Source: Azohydromonas caseinilytica (GTDB taxonomy: Bacteria; Pseudomonadota; Gammaproteobacteria; Burkholderiales; Burkholderiaceae_C). From it: DNA of 64,000 nucleotides. Shown here in pieces: positions 27,911 through 37,700 of the stretch (positions are counted from its first letter, which is position 1; the number at the start of each line of letters is the position of its first letter). Position numbers and translations under genes: made by a program. The stretch is from NCBI RefSeq assembly GCF_012927045.1, contig NZ_JABBFW010000013.1, positions 62,001 to 126,000 of the forward strand, in the 5' to 3' direction. The notes below the pieces were generated by a model. The model saw only the letters and a program-made list of their open reading frames with translations. It was not told the DNA's origin and did no database searches.

Positions 27911-29238
27911 GCCCGATGCGGGCACAACTGCCGCGCTCGCTGCGGGCGCGGCTGCTGTGGATGCTGCTGGCGGCCATCCTGCTGACGGCGCTGGCGCAGG
28001 GCGTCGTCGCCTACGGCACCGCGCGCGACGAGGCCGACCAGATCTTCGACTACCACATGCAGCAGATGGCGCTGGCGCTGCGCCCGGGCCTGACCGCGCG
28101 CGGGCTGCCCGAGGCGGCGGAGGCCGAGAACTTCGACTTCGTGGTGCAGGTGTGGACGGCCGACGGCTTGCGCGTGTTCCAGTCCGCCCGGCGCGCGCAG
28201 CTGCCGCAGCGCGCGGTGCTGGGCTTCTCCGACGTGGAAGCGCATGGCAGCACCTACCGCGTGTTCTCGCTGCAGACGCGCACGCAGGTGATCCAGGTGG
28301 CGCAGGACATGGCGGCGCGGCGCGCGATGGCGCGCGCCCTGGCGCTGCGCACGGTGGCGCCCATCGGCGTGCTCGCGCCGCTGCTGATGCTGGTGGCCTG
28401 GGCCGTGGTCAGCAGCTCGCTGGCGCCGGTGCAGCGGCTGCAGCGCCAGGTGGCCTCGCGCCAGGCCGACGACCTGGGCGAGGTGCGCGAGCAGGCGCTG
28501 CCCGAGGAGATCCAGCCGCTGGTGGACGAGCTCAACCTGCTGTTCGCGCGCGTGCGCCAGGCCTTCGAGGCGCAGAAGAGCTTCGTGGCCGATGCCGCGC
28601 ACGAGCTGCGCTCCCCGCTGGCGGCGCTGAAGCTGCAGGTGCAGGGCCTGCAGCGCGCCAGCGACGCGCCCACGCGCGAGCGCGCCATCCAGCGCCTGGC
28701 CGCGGGCATCGACCGCGCCACGCGGCTGGTGGAGCAGTTGCTGGTGCTGGCGCGCCACCAGTCGGGCGCCGCCGCGGCGGCGCCGGCGCAGCCGGTGGCG
28801 CTGGCCGAGGTGGCGCGGCTGGCCGTGGCCGACGCCATGCCGCAGGCGCAGGCGCGCGGCATCGACCTGGGCGTGCCGCAGGCCGACGCGGGCGAGACCG
28901 AGGGCCATCCCGAGGCGCTGCGCATCCTCATGCGCAACCTGCTGGACAACGCGCTGAAGTACACGCCCGCGGGCGGCACGGTGGACTTGAGCGTGAAGCG
29001 CGACGGCGTGGCGCTGGTGCTGGCGGTGGAGGACAGCGGTCCCGGCATTCCCGAGGCCGAGCGCGCCCGGGTGTTCGACCGCTTCCACCGCGTGCCCGGC
29101 AGCGAGGGCCCGGGCAGCGGCCTGGGGCTGGCCATCGTCAAGGCCATTGCCGAGATGCACGGCGCGGCGCTGCGGCTGGAGCAGTCGCCGCGGCTTGGGG
29201 GCTTGAGAGTGGAGGTGGTGTTCCAGGCCGGGGGCTGA
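27907..29238 (+). CDS. membrane sensor histidine kinase, QseC-like
   Basis: 443 residues from the ATG at 27907. TM1 is about 17-37 and TM2 about 148-170, enclosing a periplasmic domain of about 110 residues (ENFDFVVQVWTADGLRVFQS is the 2CSK_N-like core). HAMP-like linker, HisKA with ADAAHELRSPLAALKLQVQ, then HATPase with NLLDNALKYTPAGG, DSGPGIPEAE and GSGLGLAIVKAI. It pairs with the regulator it overlaps. The stimulus is unknown. A repeat hairpin at 29269-29298 lies 30 bp after its stop. Confidence 0.94.
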   Translation: MSPMRAQLPRSLRARLLWMLLAAILLTALAQGVVAYGTARDEADQIFDYHMQQMALALRPGLTARGLPEAAEAENFDFVVQVWTADGLRVFQSARRAQLPQRAVLGFSDVEAHGSTYRVFSLQTRTQVIQVAQDMAARRAMARALALRTVAPIGVLAPLLMLVAWAVVSSSLAPVQRLQRQVASRQADDLGEVREQALPEEIQPLVDELNLLFARVRQAFEAQKSFVADAAHELRSPLAALKLQVQGLQRASDAPTRERAIQRLAAGIDRATRLVEQLLVLARHQSGAAAAAPAQPVALAEVARLAVADAMPQAQARGIDLGVPQADAGETEGHPEALRILMRNLLDNALKYTPAGGTVDLSVKRDGVALVLAVEDSGPGIPEAERARVFDRFHRVPGSEGPGSGLGLAIVKAIAEMHGAALRLEQSPRLGGLRVEVVFQAGG

Positions 29239-29268
29239 TTCCAGTTTTCGCTTGCCAGTGAAGTGTTC

Positions 29269-29298
29269 CGCTCGTCCTGAGGTATCGAAGGACGAACG
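29269..29298. repeat. interspersed palindromic repeat (REP-like)
   Basis: CGCTCGTCCT (29269-29278) and AGGACGAACG (29289-29298) form a 10-bp stem with one mismatch around the loop GAGGTATCGA. This CGTCCTGAGGTATCGAAGGA-type element recurs between genes in many Burkholderiales genomes, as I recall it. Here it follows the kinase gene and may also act as a transcription-end hairpin. The rest of the 190-bp gap (29299-29428) is AT-richer and should hold the degQ promoter. Confidence 0.65.
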
Positions 29299-29428
29299 GG
29301 TCCTTTCACAACCAGAGTGAAATTCAAATGAACGCGCGCCGGGGCAGTGGCCACTTAAGTGCCTTCTAAGTGACCGGCCCCACATTGGTTGCCTGTCCAA
29401 CGATGTATCCGTTCAAGGAGCGCAACCC

Positions 29429-30949
29429 ATGAGCACCTCGATGTCCCCCGCCCGCCTGACCCTGGCGCTGCTGGCGGCCGGCGCGATCGGTGGCGCAGGC
29501 GCCACCTTCGTCACCCTGCACCACGCCGGCGCCACCGCCCCGGCCACGGGCACCACCACGGCGGCCGGCGCGGCACCCACGGCCGCCGCCGCCGTTAGCG
29601 GCGCGCCGGACTTCTCGCAGATCACCGAGCGCCACGGCCCGGCCGTGGTCAACATCACCGTCAGCGGCCTGCGCGACGTGGCCAACGACGAGGAGGACGA
29701 GGACGCCTCGCCGCGGCGCGCGCCGCCGGGCACGAACCCGGGGGACCCGTTCTCCGACTTCTTCCGCCGCTTCGGCCCACCGGGCTACGCCGTGCCGGGG
29801 CCGCAGGCGCAGCAGCCCGTGCGCGGACAGGGCTCGGGCTTCATCGTCAGCGCCGACGGCGTGATCCTGACCAACGCCCACGTGGTGCAGGGCGCCAAGG
29901 AAGTGACCGTCAAGCTCACCGACCGGCGCGAGTTCCCGGCCAAGGTGCTGGGCACCGACCCGAAGACCGACGTGGCGGTGCTCAAGATCGAGGCCAAGGA
30001 CCTGCCCGTCGCCCCGCTGGGCAGTGCGCGCGAGCTGCGCGCGGGCGAGTGGGTGGCGGCCATCGGCTCGCCCTTCGGCTTCGAGAACAGCGTCACCGTG
30101 GGCGTGGTCAGCGCCAAGGGCCGCTCCCTGCCCGACGACGGCTACGTGCCCTTCATCCAGACCGACGTGGCGGTGAACCCGGGCAACTCCGGCGGCCCGC
30201 TGTTCAACGCGCGCGGCGAGGTGGTGGGCATCAACTCGCAGATCTACAGCCGCACCGGCGGCTACCAGGGCCTCTCGTTCGCCATCCCCATCGAGCTGGC
30301 GACCAAGGTCAAGGACCAGATCGTGGCCACCGGCAAGGCGCGCCATGCGCGGCTGGGCGTGGCGATCCAGGAGGTGAACCAGACGCTGGCCGACTCCTTC
30401 AAGCTGGACCGGCCCGAGGGCGCGCTGGTGGCCTCGGTGGACCCGGGCGGGCCGGCCGCCAAGGCCGGGCTGCAGGTGGGCGACGTGATCCGCAAGCTCA
30501 ACGGCCAGCCCATCGTGGCCTCGGGCGACCTGCCCGCGCTGGTCGGCCAGTCCAACCCCGGCGAGAAGGTCACGCTGGAGGTGTGGCGCCACGGCAAGCG
30601 CGAGGAGATCACGGCCCAGCTGGGCGACGCCGCCGCCCGGCCGCCGCAGGTGGCGCAGGCCGACGATCAGGCCGCCGGCCGGCAGGCCAAGCTGGGCCTG
30701 GCGCTGCGCCCGCTGCAGCCGCAGGAGCGCCGCGGCGCCGGCGTGGACGGCGGCCTGGTGGTTGAGGACGCCAGCGGCCCGGCCGCGCGTGCCGGCGTGC
30801 AACCGGGCGACGTGCTCATGGCCGTCAACGGCACGCCGGTGCAGAACATCGAGCAGGTGCGCGAGGTGGTGGCCAAGTCCGACAAGTCGGTGGCGCTGCT
30901 GATCCAGCGCGGCGACAGCCGCATCTTCGTGCCGGTGAGGATCGGCTGA
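29429..30949 (+). CDS. periplasmic serine protease, DegQ/DegP (HtrA) family
   Basis: 506 residues from the ATG at 29429, with AAGGAG upstream. An N-terminal hydrophobic segment (about 8-26) serves as a signal or anchor. The trypsin-like domain has the triad His in LTNAHVVQGA, Asp in KTDVAVLKI and Ser in VNPGNSGGPLF; loop LA is acidic (NDEEDEDAS). Two PDZ domains follow (about 305-390 and 410-506). Such proteases degrade or refold misfolded envelope proteins. Position after a QseBC-like pair suggests envelope-stress control. DegP versus DegQ naming is not certain. Confidence 0.95.
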   Translation: MSTSMSPARLTLALLAAGAIGGAGATFVTLHHAGATAPATGTTTAAGAAPTAAAAVSGAPDFSQITERHGPAVVNITVSGLRDVANDEEDEDASPRRAPPGTNPGDPFSDFFRRFGPPGYAVPGPQAQQPVRGQGSGFIVSADGVILTNAHVVQGAKEVTVKLTDRREFPAKVLGTDPKTDVAVLKIEAKDLPVAPLGSARELRAGEWVAAIGSPFGFENSVTVGVVSAKGRSLPDDGYVPFIQTDVAVNPGNSGGPLFNARGEVVGINSQIYSRTGGYQGLSFAIPIELATKVKDQIVATGKARHARLGVAIQEVNQTLADSFKLDRPEGALVASVDPGGPAAKAGLQVGDVIRKLNGQPIVASGDLPALVGQSNPGEKVTLEVWRHGKREEITAQLGDAAARPPQVAQADDQAAGRQAKLGLALRPLQPQERRGAGVDGGLVVEDASGPAARAGVQPGDVLMAVNGTPVQNIEQVREVVAKSDKSVALLIQRGDSRIFVPVRIG

Positions 30950-30997
30950 GGCCGCGCGGCGGCGGAGGGCATGCAGCGGCGCCCGGACAATCGCGCC

Positions 30998-32083
30998 ATG
31001 AAACCGCGAGCCCTTCGCCTCTACGCCGGCCCCGCGGCCCGCGAGCACCTGCGCCGGCGCGGCCTGTCGGCCGATGACGTGCGCATCGTTCCCGCCGCGG
31101 CCGGCGGCCCCAAGGGGCTGGTGCTGCTGCCGCTGGACCGCTTCCTCTTCGGGCACTGGCTCGCGCAAGGCACGCAGCCCGTGCACCTGCTGGGCGCCTC
31201 CATCGGCGCGTGGCGCATGGCCTGCGCCTGCCTGCCCGATGCCGACGCCACCTTCGAGCAGCTGGCGCAGGACTACATCCACCAGCGCTACGAGCACGCG
31301 CCGGGCAAGGCGCCGGCAACGAGCCATGTCAGCGCGGTGTTCGGCGCGAAATTGATCGAGCGCTTCGGGCAGCGCGGCGCGGAAGTGCTGGGCCATCCGC
31401 GCTACCGGCTGCACCTGTTCACCTCGCGCGGCCGGCATCCGCTGCTGCGCCGACAGTGCCGCTGGCGCACGCCGCTGGGCTACGCGGGCGCCTTCGCGGC
31501 CAACGCGCTGAGCCGCCGGGCGCTGGGCTCGTGGCTGGAGCGCGTGGTGTTCCACGATGCCCGCGCGCCGGCCCTGCCGCTGCACCTGCACGACCTGAGC
31601 ACGCGGCAGGTGGCGCTGTCCGCGCACAACCTCTGCCCCGCGCTGCTGGCGAGTTGTTCCATCCCCTTCTGGCTCGATGCCGTGCACGACATCCCCGGCG
31701 CGCCGGAGGGCGCCTACTGGGACGGCGGCATCACCGACTACCACCTGCACCTGGACTACGCTTCCATGGGCGAAGGGCTGGTGCTGTATCCGCATTTCCA
31801 GAAGTCCATCATTCCCGGCTGGCTGGACAAGTCGCTGCGCCACCGCCACCGCGCCAGCGAGCAGTTGTCCAACGTGGTGGTGCTGGCGCCGGACCCGGAC
31901 TGGGTGCGCCAGACGCTGCCGGGCGGCAAGCTGCCCGACCGCGACGACTTCAAGGCCTACGCGGAAGACGTGGAGAGGCGCATCGGCATCTGGACCCGCG
32001 CCGTGGCCGAGAGCCGGCGCCTGGCCGACGAGCTCGCGGCGCTGCTGGAGCGCGACACCATCGAGGCGCTGCCGCTGGAGTGA
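30998..32083 (+). CDS. patatin-like phospholipase family protein
   Basis: 361 residues from the ATG at 30998; another ATG at 30971 with a close GGAGGG is possible and would add 9 residues. The Ser-Asp dyad hydrolase features are visible: oxyanion loop AAGGPKGL, nucleophile elbow GASIG in LLGASIGAWRM, and catalytic Asp in YWDGGITDYH. No signal peptide, so it is likely cytosolic. The family hydrolyses acyl esters of lipids. Substrate is unknown. Confidence 0.85.
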   Translation: MKPRALRLYAGPAAREHLRRRGLSADDVRIVPAAAGGPKGLVLLPLDRFLFGHWLAQGTQPVHLLGASIGAWRMACACLPDADATFEQLAQDYIHQRYEHAPGKAPATSHVSAVFGAKLIERFGQRGAEVLGHPRYRLHLFTSRGRHPLLRRQCRWRTPLGYAGAFAANALSRRALGSWLERVVFHDARAPALPLHLHDLSTRQVALSAHNLCPALLASCSIPFWLDAVHDIPGAPEGAYWDGGITDYHLHLDYASMGEGLVLYPHFQKSIIPGWLDKSLRHRHRASEQLSNVVVLAPDPDWVRQTLPGGKLPDRDDFKAYAEDVERRIGIWTRAVAESRRLADELAALLERDTIEALPLE

Positions 32084-32144
32084 GCCGCGGCCTCGCGCCG
32101 GCATGGGACGGCGGGCGAGAATCGACGCTTTTTTGCCTTCCGCG

Positions 32145-32660
32145 ATGAGTTCCCTGACCGCTTGCGCCGCCCTGGTCTGGCGCGCGATGACCCCGGCCGA
32201 CCTGCCTGCCGTCCTGCGCATCGCCGCCCTCGTCCACCCCGGCTATCCGGAGCGCGCCGAGGTGTTCGCCGAGAGGTTGCGCCTGCATCCGGCGGGCTGC
32301 CTGGTGCTCGACGGCGCGGACGGGCCCGCCGGCTACTGCATCAGCCATCCCTGGCGCGGCGAGCCCCCGGCGCTGGACACCCTGCTGGGCGCGCTGCCGG
32401 CGCGGCCCGAGGCCTGGTATGTGCATGACGTGGCGCTGCTGCCCGCGGCGCGCGGCCAGGGCGCCCCGGCGGCGTTGCTGGCACGGTTGAGGGCGCGGGC
32501 AGCGCAGGCGGGGTTGAACACCCTGTCGCTGACGGCCGTCAACGGCTCGGCGGCCTACTGGCAGCGCCAGGGTTTCGACGTGCTGCCGGCCAGCGGCGCG
32601 CGGCTGGAGAAGCTGGGCAGCTACGGCGCCGATGCGCGGCTGATGGCCTGCGCGCTGTAG
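32145..32660 (+). CDS. GNAT family N-acetyltransferase
   Basis: 171 residues from the ATG at 32145. The fold is seen as VWRAMTPADLPAVLRIAALV (strand 1, helix 1), VHDVALLPAARGQGAPAALL with the acetyl-CoA pyrophosphate loop RGQGAP, and AVNGSAAYWQRQGFDVLP in the last conserved region. Substrate is unknown. It lies 61 bp after the patatin-like gene on the same strand. A T-rich stretch (CTTTTTTGCC at 32128-32137) lies just before the start. Confidence 0.88.
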   Translation: MSSLTACAALVWRAMTPADLPAVLRIAALVHPGYPERAEVFAERLRLHPAGCLVLDGADGPAGYCISHPWRGEPPALDTLLGALPARPEAWYVHDVALLPAARGQGAPAALLARLRARAAQAGLNTLSLTAVNGSAAYWQRQGFDVLPASGARLEKLGSYGADARLMACAL

Positions 32661-32720
32661 CCGGTTCCGGCGCGCTCCGATCGGCGGCATGCTGCGGTAT
32701 CGCCCCGCCCTGGAGCCGCG

Positions 32721-33287
32721 ATGAACCGCCTGTCCGCGTTCCCGCGCTGGCGCGCCGCCCTGCTGCTGCTGGTCTGCGCCGCCGCCGTCCTGGCCGCCGC
32801 GCTGCTCGGCCCCATCCCGCAGCCCGCCAGCTATCACGCCTTTGCCGACCAGCGCACGCTGCTCGGCATCCCGCACTTCTGGAACGTCGTTTCCAGCCTG
32901 CCCTTTACCCTGCTCGGCCTGGCCGGGCTGTGGCGGCTGCGCGGTCGTCCTCCAGGGCTCCTGCCCGAGTTGCGGTCGTGCTACGCCGCCTGCTTCGCCG
33001 GTGCCGTCCTGATCGGGCTGGGCTCGGGGCTGTATCACCTGCGCCCGGACAACGCCACGCTGGTGTGGGACCGGCTGCCCATGGCGGTCACCTTCATGGG
33101 CTTCTTCGCCGTCGTCATCGGCGAGCACATCGATACGCGGCTGGCGCGGCGCGCGCTGCCTGGGCTGCTGCTGGCGGGCATGGATTCAGTGGCGTACTGG
33201 GCGCTGTCCGGGCGCCTGGGCGCTTCGAACCTGCGCCAGCCGTTGACCCGCGCCCGCCCGCCCTGTTGCGCCGACCCGCGCCCATGA
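32721..33287 (+). CDS. ceramidase-like (aPHC domain) membrane protein, possibly truncated
   Basis: 188 residues, with about five hydrophobic helices (12-30, 58-72, 88-104, 120-135, 145-160). GLGSGLYHLRPDN and WDRLPMAVTFMGFF resemble the alkaline ceramidase/progestin-receptor superfamily metal site (His and Asp ligands). After about residue 170 the sequence turns from membrane protein into a Pro/Arg/Cys-rich tail (TRARPPCCADPRP) and stops inside the start of the cupin remnant. Family members usually continue with another one or two helices, so the 3' end may have been replaced. Enzyme activity is doubtful. Confidence 0.65.
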   Translation: MNRLSAFPRWRAALLLLVCAAAVLAAALLGPIPQPASYHAFADQRTLLGIPHFWNVVSSLPFTLLGLAGLWRLRGRPPGLLPELRSCYAACFAGAVLIGLGSGLYHLRPDNATLVWDRLPMAVTFMGFFAVVIGEHIDTRLARRALPGLLLAGMDSVAYWALSGRLGASNLRQPLTRARPPCCADPRP

Positions 33288-33433
33288 GCGACTTCGCCAC
33301 CTTTCCTTGGCCTGTGAGCCCCACCGTCACCGCCCCGGACGGCTCCGACGTGCGCGTGCTGCCGGGCCTTTCCGGCGGCGGCATGGCGCATTTCCACCTG
33401 GCCGCCGGACGGGTGTCGAAGGCGGCGCATTAG
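33284..33433 (+). pseudogene. 5' fragment of a cupin-domain gene
   Basis: 49 codons from the ATG at 33284 reading MSDFATFPWPVSPTVTAPDG and ending with LAAGRVSKAAH. The start looks like small cupin proteins (normally about 110-130 residues), in which this point precedes the metal-binding strands. The stop at 33433 coincides with an abrupt drop in GC content, so the rest of the gene has been lost by insertion or deletion. No downstream remainder was found in the next kilobase. Confidence 0.55.
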
Positions 33434-33639
33434 TTCTTTCATGTATTCGGCAGGACGTCGATATACACACTTGAACACAGCCGAAGATTTCCGGCCGCTG
33501 CCGCAGTGAGGCCGGGTATTTTTCAGCTTCCGGATGAGGCATCAGCATTGTCGGCATGGAAACCTGCTCGGCAGCCTCTCTTGCAGCGAGCAAGCCGTTG
33601 AATGTCTGCCTCGGCGAAATCGGCCGCGGTTTTGCATTG

Positions 33640-33661
33640 GCCCGCTGCTGCAGCAGCGGGC
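33640..33661. repeat. 22-bp perfect palindrome
   Basis: Two 11-base arms, GCCCGCTGCTG (33640-33650) and CAGCAGCGGGC (33651-33661), meet with no spacer. Allowing one bulged G, the symmetry extends through ATTG on the left and CAAT on the right. Such symmetry suggests a dimer-binding operator, a cruciform-forming site or the end of a small mobile element. Confidence 0.6.
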
Positions 33662-33700
33662 AATTCCGCTGCCGGCCTTGCCAATCATTTGCGGGGACGG

Positions 33701-33759
33701 TGCTTGTTTGTTGGTGAGGCTTTGCAAACTTACTTGATCAAACAATTCACAAACAAGCA
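33701..33759. repeat. 11-bp perfect inverted repeat with 37-bp spacer
   Basis: TGCTTGTTTGT (33701-33711) is repeated inverted as ACAAACAAGCA (33749-33759). The spacer contains the palindrome TTGATCAA and is AT-rich compared with the chromosome. It could be a stem-loop RNA, an operator pair or a relic of a short inverted-repeat element. Confidence 0.5.
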
Positions 33760-33933
33760 GGGGCTGCAACACATCATTACAGCGCCTGGAGAAAGCCATG
33801 CCTATATTCAAAACACCATCCCAGTGTGCTTGAGGCTGGATTGTCGTGCTGGCATTCCTTGAGGGCACGAAGCGCGAGGTTTGGCCCCAGCCCGGTATGG
33901 TCGAAACCTTGGCAGCTTGCATTGGGGATGGCC

Positions 33934-34617
33934 ATGATTTTCAAGAGCACCTTTTTCTCGGCGGCCGTTGCATTTGGCGCGCTGCTCGGCTTTCCCGCGA
34001 CGACCGGGGCAAAGGCTGCGACTCTGGCTGAGAGTCCTGCCTTGGACGTCAAAGTGCTGGCCAACGTGTTTTTCAACCCAACGGGCCTCTGGGCGCGCGC
34101 CGGCCAGACGTTCCGCATCGAGGCCAGCGGGGTGGCCGACATTTCGGATCAGAACGGCGGCTACAAAATTGACCCTAACGGCACCATCCTGGAGACACCT
34201 CCGGTGAATTCTGGTGCCTTCGACTTCTTCAAGAGAAATGCTCGCCCGTTCGGTGCCGATCCGGTGGCCGGAACGGAAAAGCTTTTCTCGCCGTTCGGTG
34301 TCCCGGGGCATCTGGATGGCGCACCTTATGGCGCACTCGTGGCCGGGTTTTCAAGAAACCCCGATCCTTCCTATTTTGACGATTTTCCCAATGGTCTCGA
34401 CTCTCGCGGCTTCAGTTTCGTCGGCAGGACCGGAACGGTACGAGCGCCACAGGGCGGCGGTTATCTATTCCTGGCCGTGAACGATGTGAACAATCCGGAC
34501 GACAACAGCGGAAGCTTCAGTGCCCATGTTTCTCCCGTCCCCGAGCCCGCCTCTCTCACCTTGCTGGTCATTGGCTTGTTCACCCTGGTACAGCTCAAAC
34601 GTCGTGGCGTTGTTTGA
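33934..34617 (+). CDS. PEP-CTERM protein with LecA/PA-IL-like domain
   Basis: 227 residues from the ATG at 33934, with GGGG 6 nt upstream; ATG at 33928 is an alternative. A signal peptide (about 1-27, ending GAKAA) is followed by a beta domain. VKVLANVFFNPTGLWARAGQ, RIEASGVADI, GALVAGF and LFLAVNDVNNPDDNSGSF match the layout of calcium-dependent galactose-binding PA-IL-like domains, with the acidic VND-N-N-D loop as possible calcium site. The end VPEPASLTLLVIGLFTLV and KRR is the exosortase signal. Codon use is less GC-rich than neighbours, consistent with transfer. Confidence 0.8.
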   Translation: MIFKSTFFSAAVAFGALLGFPATTGAKAATLAESPALDVKVLANVFFNPTGLWARAGQTFRIEASGVADISDQNGGYKIDPNGTILETPPVNSGAFDFFKRNARPFGADPVAGTEKLFSPFGVPGHLDGAPYGALVAGFSRNPDPSYFDDFPNGLDSRGFSFVGRTGTVRAPQGGGYLFLAVNDVNNPDDNSGSFSAHVSPVPEPASLTLLVIGLFTLVQLKRRGVV

Positions 34618-34753
34618 ATGGCCATGTTTCCTGGCGGTACTCGCGGGGAGTCCGTTTTCTTGCAAGTCAGCTGCATGAGGTTCCTGCCCTACGGGCCCTT
34701 AATTCCATCTCATCACCCATATCTCTACATGAGCTTCGGGGCCGCGGGAGCCC

Positions 34754-37700
34754 TCACCTGAAATCCCGGCTCCCCGCCACGAACCGCCCCAGCAGCGGCG
34801 TGAGGTCCTGCAGCCAGCCCGCCACCAGGGCGCAGACCTCGCCCTCGCGCTGCCAGCGCCCGTGCACCGCCAGCAGCCGCGCGCGCAGCAGCACCTCGCG
34901 CTGGCGCTCGCGGATGCGCTTCCAGCAGATCACCTGCACCACGCCGGTCTCGTCCTCCAGCGTCACGAAGACCGTGCCCTGGGCGGTGGAAGGCTGCTGG
35001 CGCAGCGTCACCAGGCCGCAGGCGCGCACCAGGCGCCCATGCGGTTGCGCGCCCAACTGCGCCGCCGACAGCAGCCGCCGCTGCTCCAGCACCGGCCGCA
35101 GCAGCGCCAGCGGATGCCGGCGCAACGTCAGCCCCGTGGCGGCATGGTCGAACACGATCTCCTCGCCCTCCGGCGCCGGCGGCAGCTCGATGAAGTCCTC
35201 ATGCACCGGCGCCTCCTCCAGCAGCGCCGGCGGCGCGGACCACGCCGCGGCTTCCCATACCTGCTGGCGCCGATGGCCGGCCAGGCTCAGCAGCGCATCG
35301 GCCCCGGCCAGCAGCCGCATCTCGCGCGCGTCCAGGCGGGCGCGGCGCGCCAGGTCTTCCACGTCGTCGAAGGGCGCTTCGCGGCGCGCCGCGACGATGC
35401 GCCCGGCGGCGGCTTGGTTGAAGCCGGCCACCAGGCGCAGGCCCAGGCGCACGGCCTGCCCCTCCTCCAGCGTGCAATCCCAATTGCTCCAGAGCACATC
35501 CACCGGCCGCACCTCCACGCCATGGCGCCTTGCGTCCTGCACCAGCTGCCAGGGCGAATAAAAACCCAGCGGCTGCGAATTCAGCATCGCCGCCAGGAAA
35601 GCCGCCGGGTGGTGGCACTTGATCCAGCAGCTGGCGTAGACCAGCAGCGCGAAGGACGCGGCATGGCTCTCCGGGAAGCCGTACTCCGAGAAGCCTTTTA
35701 TTTGCTCGAAGATCGCCTTGGCGAACCCGGCGTCGTAGCCGCGCGCGCTCATGCCGTGCACGATCTTGTCGTGGTACTGCTGCAGCCCGCCCTTGCGCCG
35801 CCACGCCGCCATGCTGCGACGCAGCGCGTCGGCCTCGCCGGCTGAAAAGCCGGCCGCCAGGATCGCCACCTGCATCACCTGCTCCTGGAACACCGGCACG
35901 CCCAGCGTGCGCCCCAGCGCCTGCTCCAGCGCCGGGCCCGGGTAGGTCACCGCCTCCTTGCCCTCGCGCCGGTTCAGGTAGGGATGGACCATGCCGCCCT
36001 GGATCGGCCCCGGGCGCACGATGGCAACCTCGATCACCAGGTCGTAGAAGCAGCGCGGCTTCAGCCGCGGCAGCATCGCCTGCTGCGCCCGGCTCTCGAT
36101 CTGGAACACGCCCACCGTGTCGGCGCGGCACACCATGTCGTAGGTGGCCTCGTCCTCGGCCGGGATGTCCTGCATGCCGAAGGCATGGCCCTTGAGCTCG
36201 CCGATCAGGTCCAGCGCCTTGCGCAGCGCGGTGAGCATGCCCAGCGCCAGCACGTCCACCTTGAGCAGGCCCACGGCGTCGAGGTCGTCCTTGTCCCACT
36301 CGATGACGGTGCGCTCCGGCATGGCGGCGTTCTCGATGGGCACCAGCCGCGACAGCGGCCCCTGCGTCAGCACGAAGCCGCCCGTGTGCTGCGACAGGTG
36401 CCGCGGAAAGCCGATGAGCTGCCCCACCAGGATCGCGAACTGGCGCATCAGCAGCGACTCCGGGTCCAACCCCAGCGGGCCGAAACGCTGCGCGCGCAAC
36501 TGCGGCCCGTCCCACCACTGGTGGTCGCGCGCCAGCGCCTCCACCGTGGCGTCGGGCAGGCCCAGCGCCTTGCCCACGTCGCGCACGGCGCTGCGCACGC
36601 GGTAGGTGATGACGGTGGCGGCCAGCGCCGCGCGCTCGCGCCCGTACTTGCGATAGAGGTACTGGATCACCTCCTCGCGCCGCTCGTGCTCGAAGTCGAT
36701 GTCGATGTCCGGCGGCTCGTTGCGCTCGCGGCTGATGAAGCGCTCGAACAGCAGGCTCATGCGCGCCGGGTCCACCTCCGTCACGCCCAGGCAATAGCAC
36801 ACCACCGAGTTGGCGGCGCTGCCGCGGCCCTGGCACAGGATGCCGCGCGAGCGCGCGAACTCGACGATGTCGGCCACGGTCAGGAAGTAATGCTCGTAGC
36901 CCAGCTCCGCGATCAGCGCCAGCTCGTGCTCCACCTGCGCCTGCACCGCCGCCGGGATGCCGCCGGGCCAGCGCCGCCCCGCGCCTTCCCAGGCAAGCTG
37001 CCGCAGCCAGCTCGCCGGCGTGTGCCCGTCGGGGATCAATTCACCGGGATAGTGATGGCGCACCTCGTCGAGTGAGAAGTCGCAGCGCGCCGCCACCTCC
37101 AGCGTCTGCGCCAGCAGCTCCGGCGCGTAGGTCTGCGCCAGCCGCAGCCGCGTGCGCAGGTGCCGCTCGGCGCTGGGCTGCAGGCTGAAACCGCACAAGG
37201 CCAGCGGGCGCTTCAGCCGCGTGGCGGTGAGCACGTCCTGCAGCGGCTTGCGCGAGCGCCGGTGCATGTGCACGTCGCCCCCGGCCACCAGTGGCACGCC
37301 GCTGCGCGCGGCCGCCTCGCGCAGCCGCTCCAGGTGCACGGCGTCGTCGAGCTGGCGCAGCAGGTTCGCGATCAACCAGCAGCGCCCGCCGAAGTGTTCA
37401 GATTGCCAGCGCGCCAGGGTTTCGATCTGTGCCGCGCTGGCGTCGCGGTCCGGCGCGGCCAGCAGCAGGCAGTCGGCCAGGGCTTCGGGCTCGATGTCGG
37501 CCAGCCGCAACGGCAGGTACGAGCCTTTGGCCCCGGCGCGGCGCAGCCGGGTGATGAGCTGGCACAGGTTGCCGTAGCCATTGAGGTTGCAAGCCAGCAC
37601 GACCAGCGTGCAGCCGGCCGCCGCGCCCTCGGGCTCGACGCGGAATTGCGCGCCCACCAGCAGCTTGAGCCCATGCTCCTTGGCCGCGACATGCGCGCGC

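Larger units (their letters stand above)
33434..33933. other. gene-poor lower-GC region with palindromes
   Basis: 500 bp without a gene I can support. Base composition is visibly less GC-rich than the flanks, most clearly at 33700-33840. It holds a 22-bp perfect palindrome (33640-33661) and an 11-bp inverted repeat (33701-33759). One minus-strand frame around 33640-33430 (NGLLAAREAAEQVSMPTMLM and nearby) looks coherent but matches nothing I know and has no clear start. The region may be a decayed insertion. The promoter of the PEP-CTERM gene at 33934 must lie at its right end. Confidence 0.5.

Noticed and set aside
29366..32221. Very long minus-strand open frame antisense to the DegQ-like and patatin-like genes
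   Set aside because: The translation is His/Gln/Arg/Ala/Gly-rich low complexity with no domain, and the opposite strand encodes well-recognised proteins. It is a GC-driven shadow.
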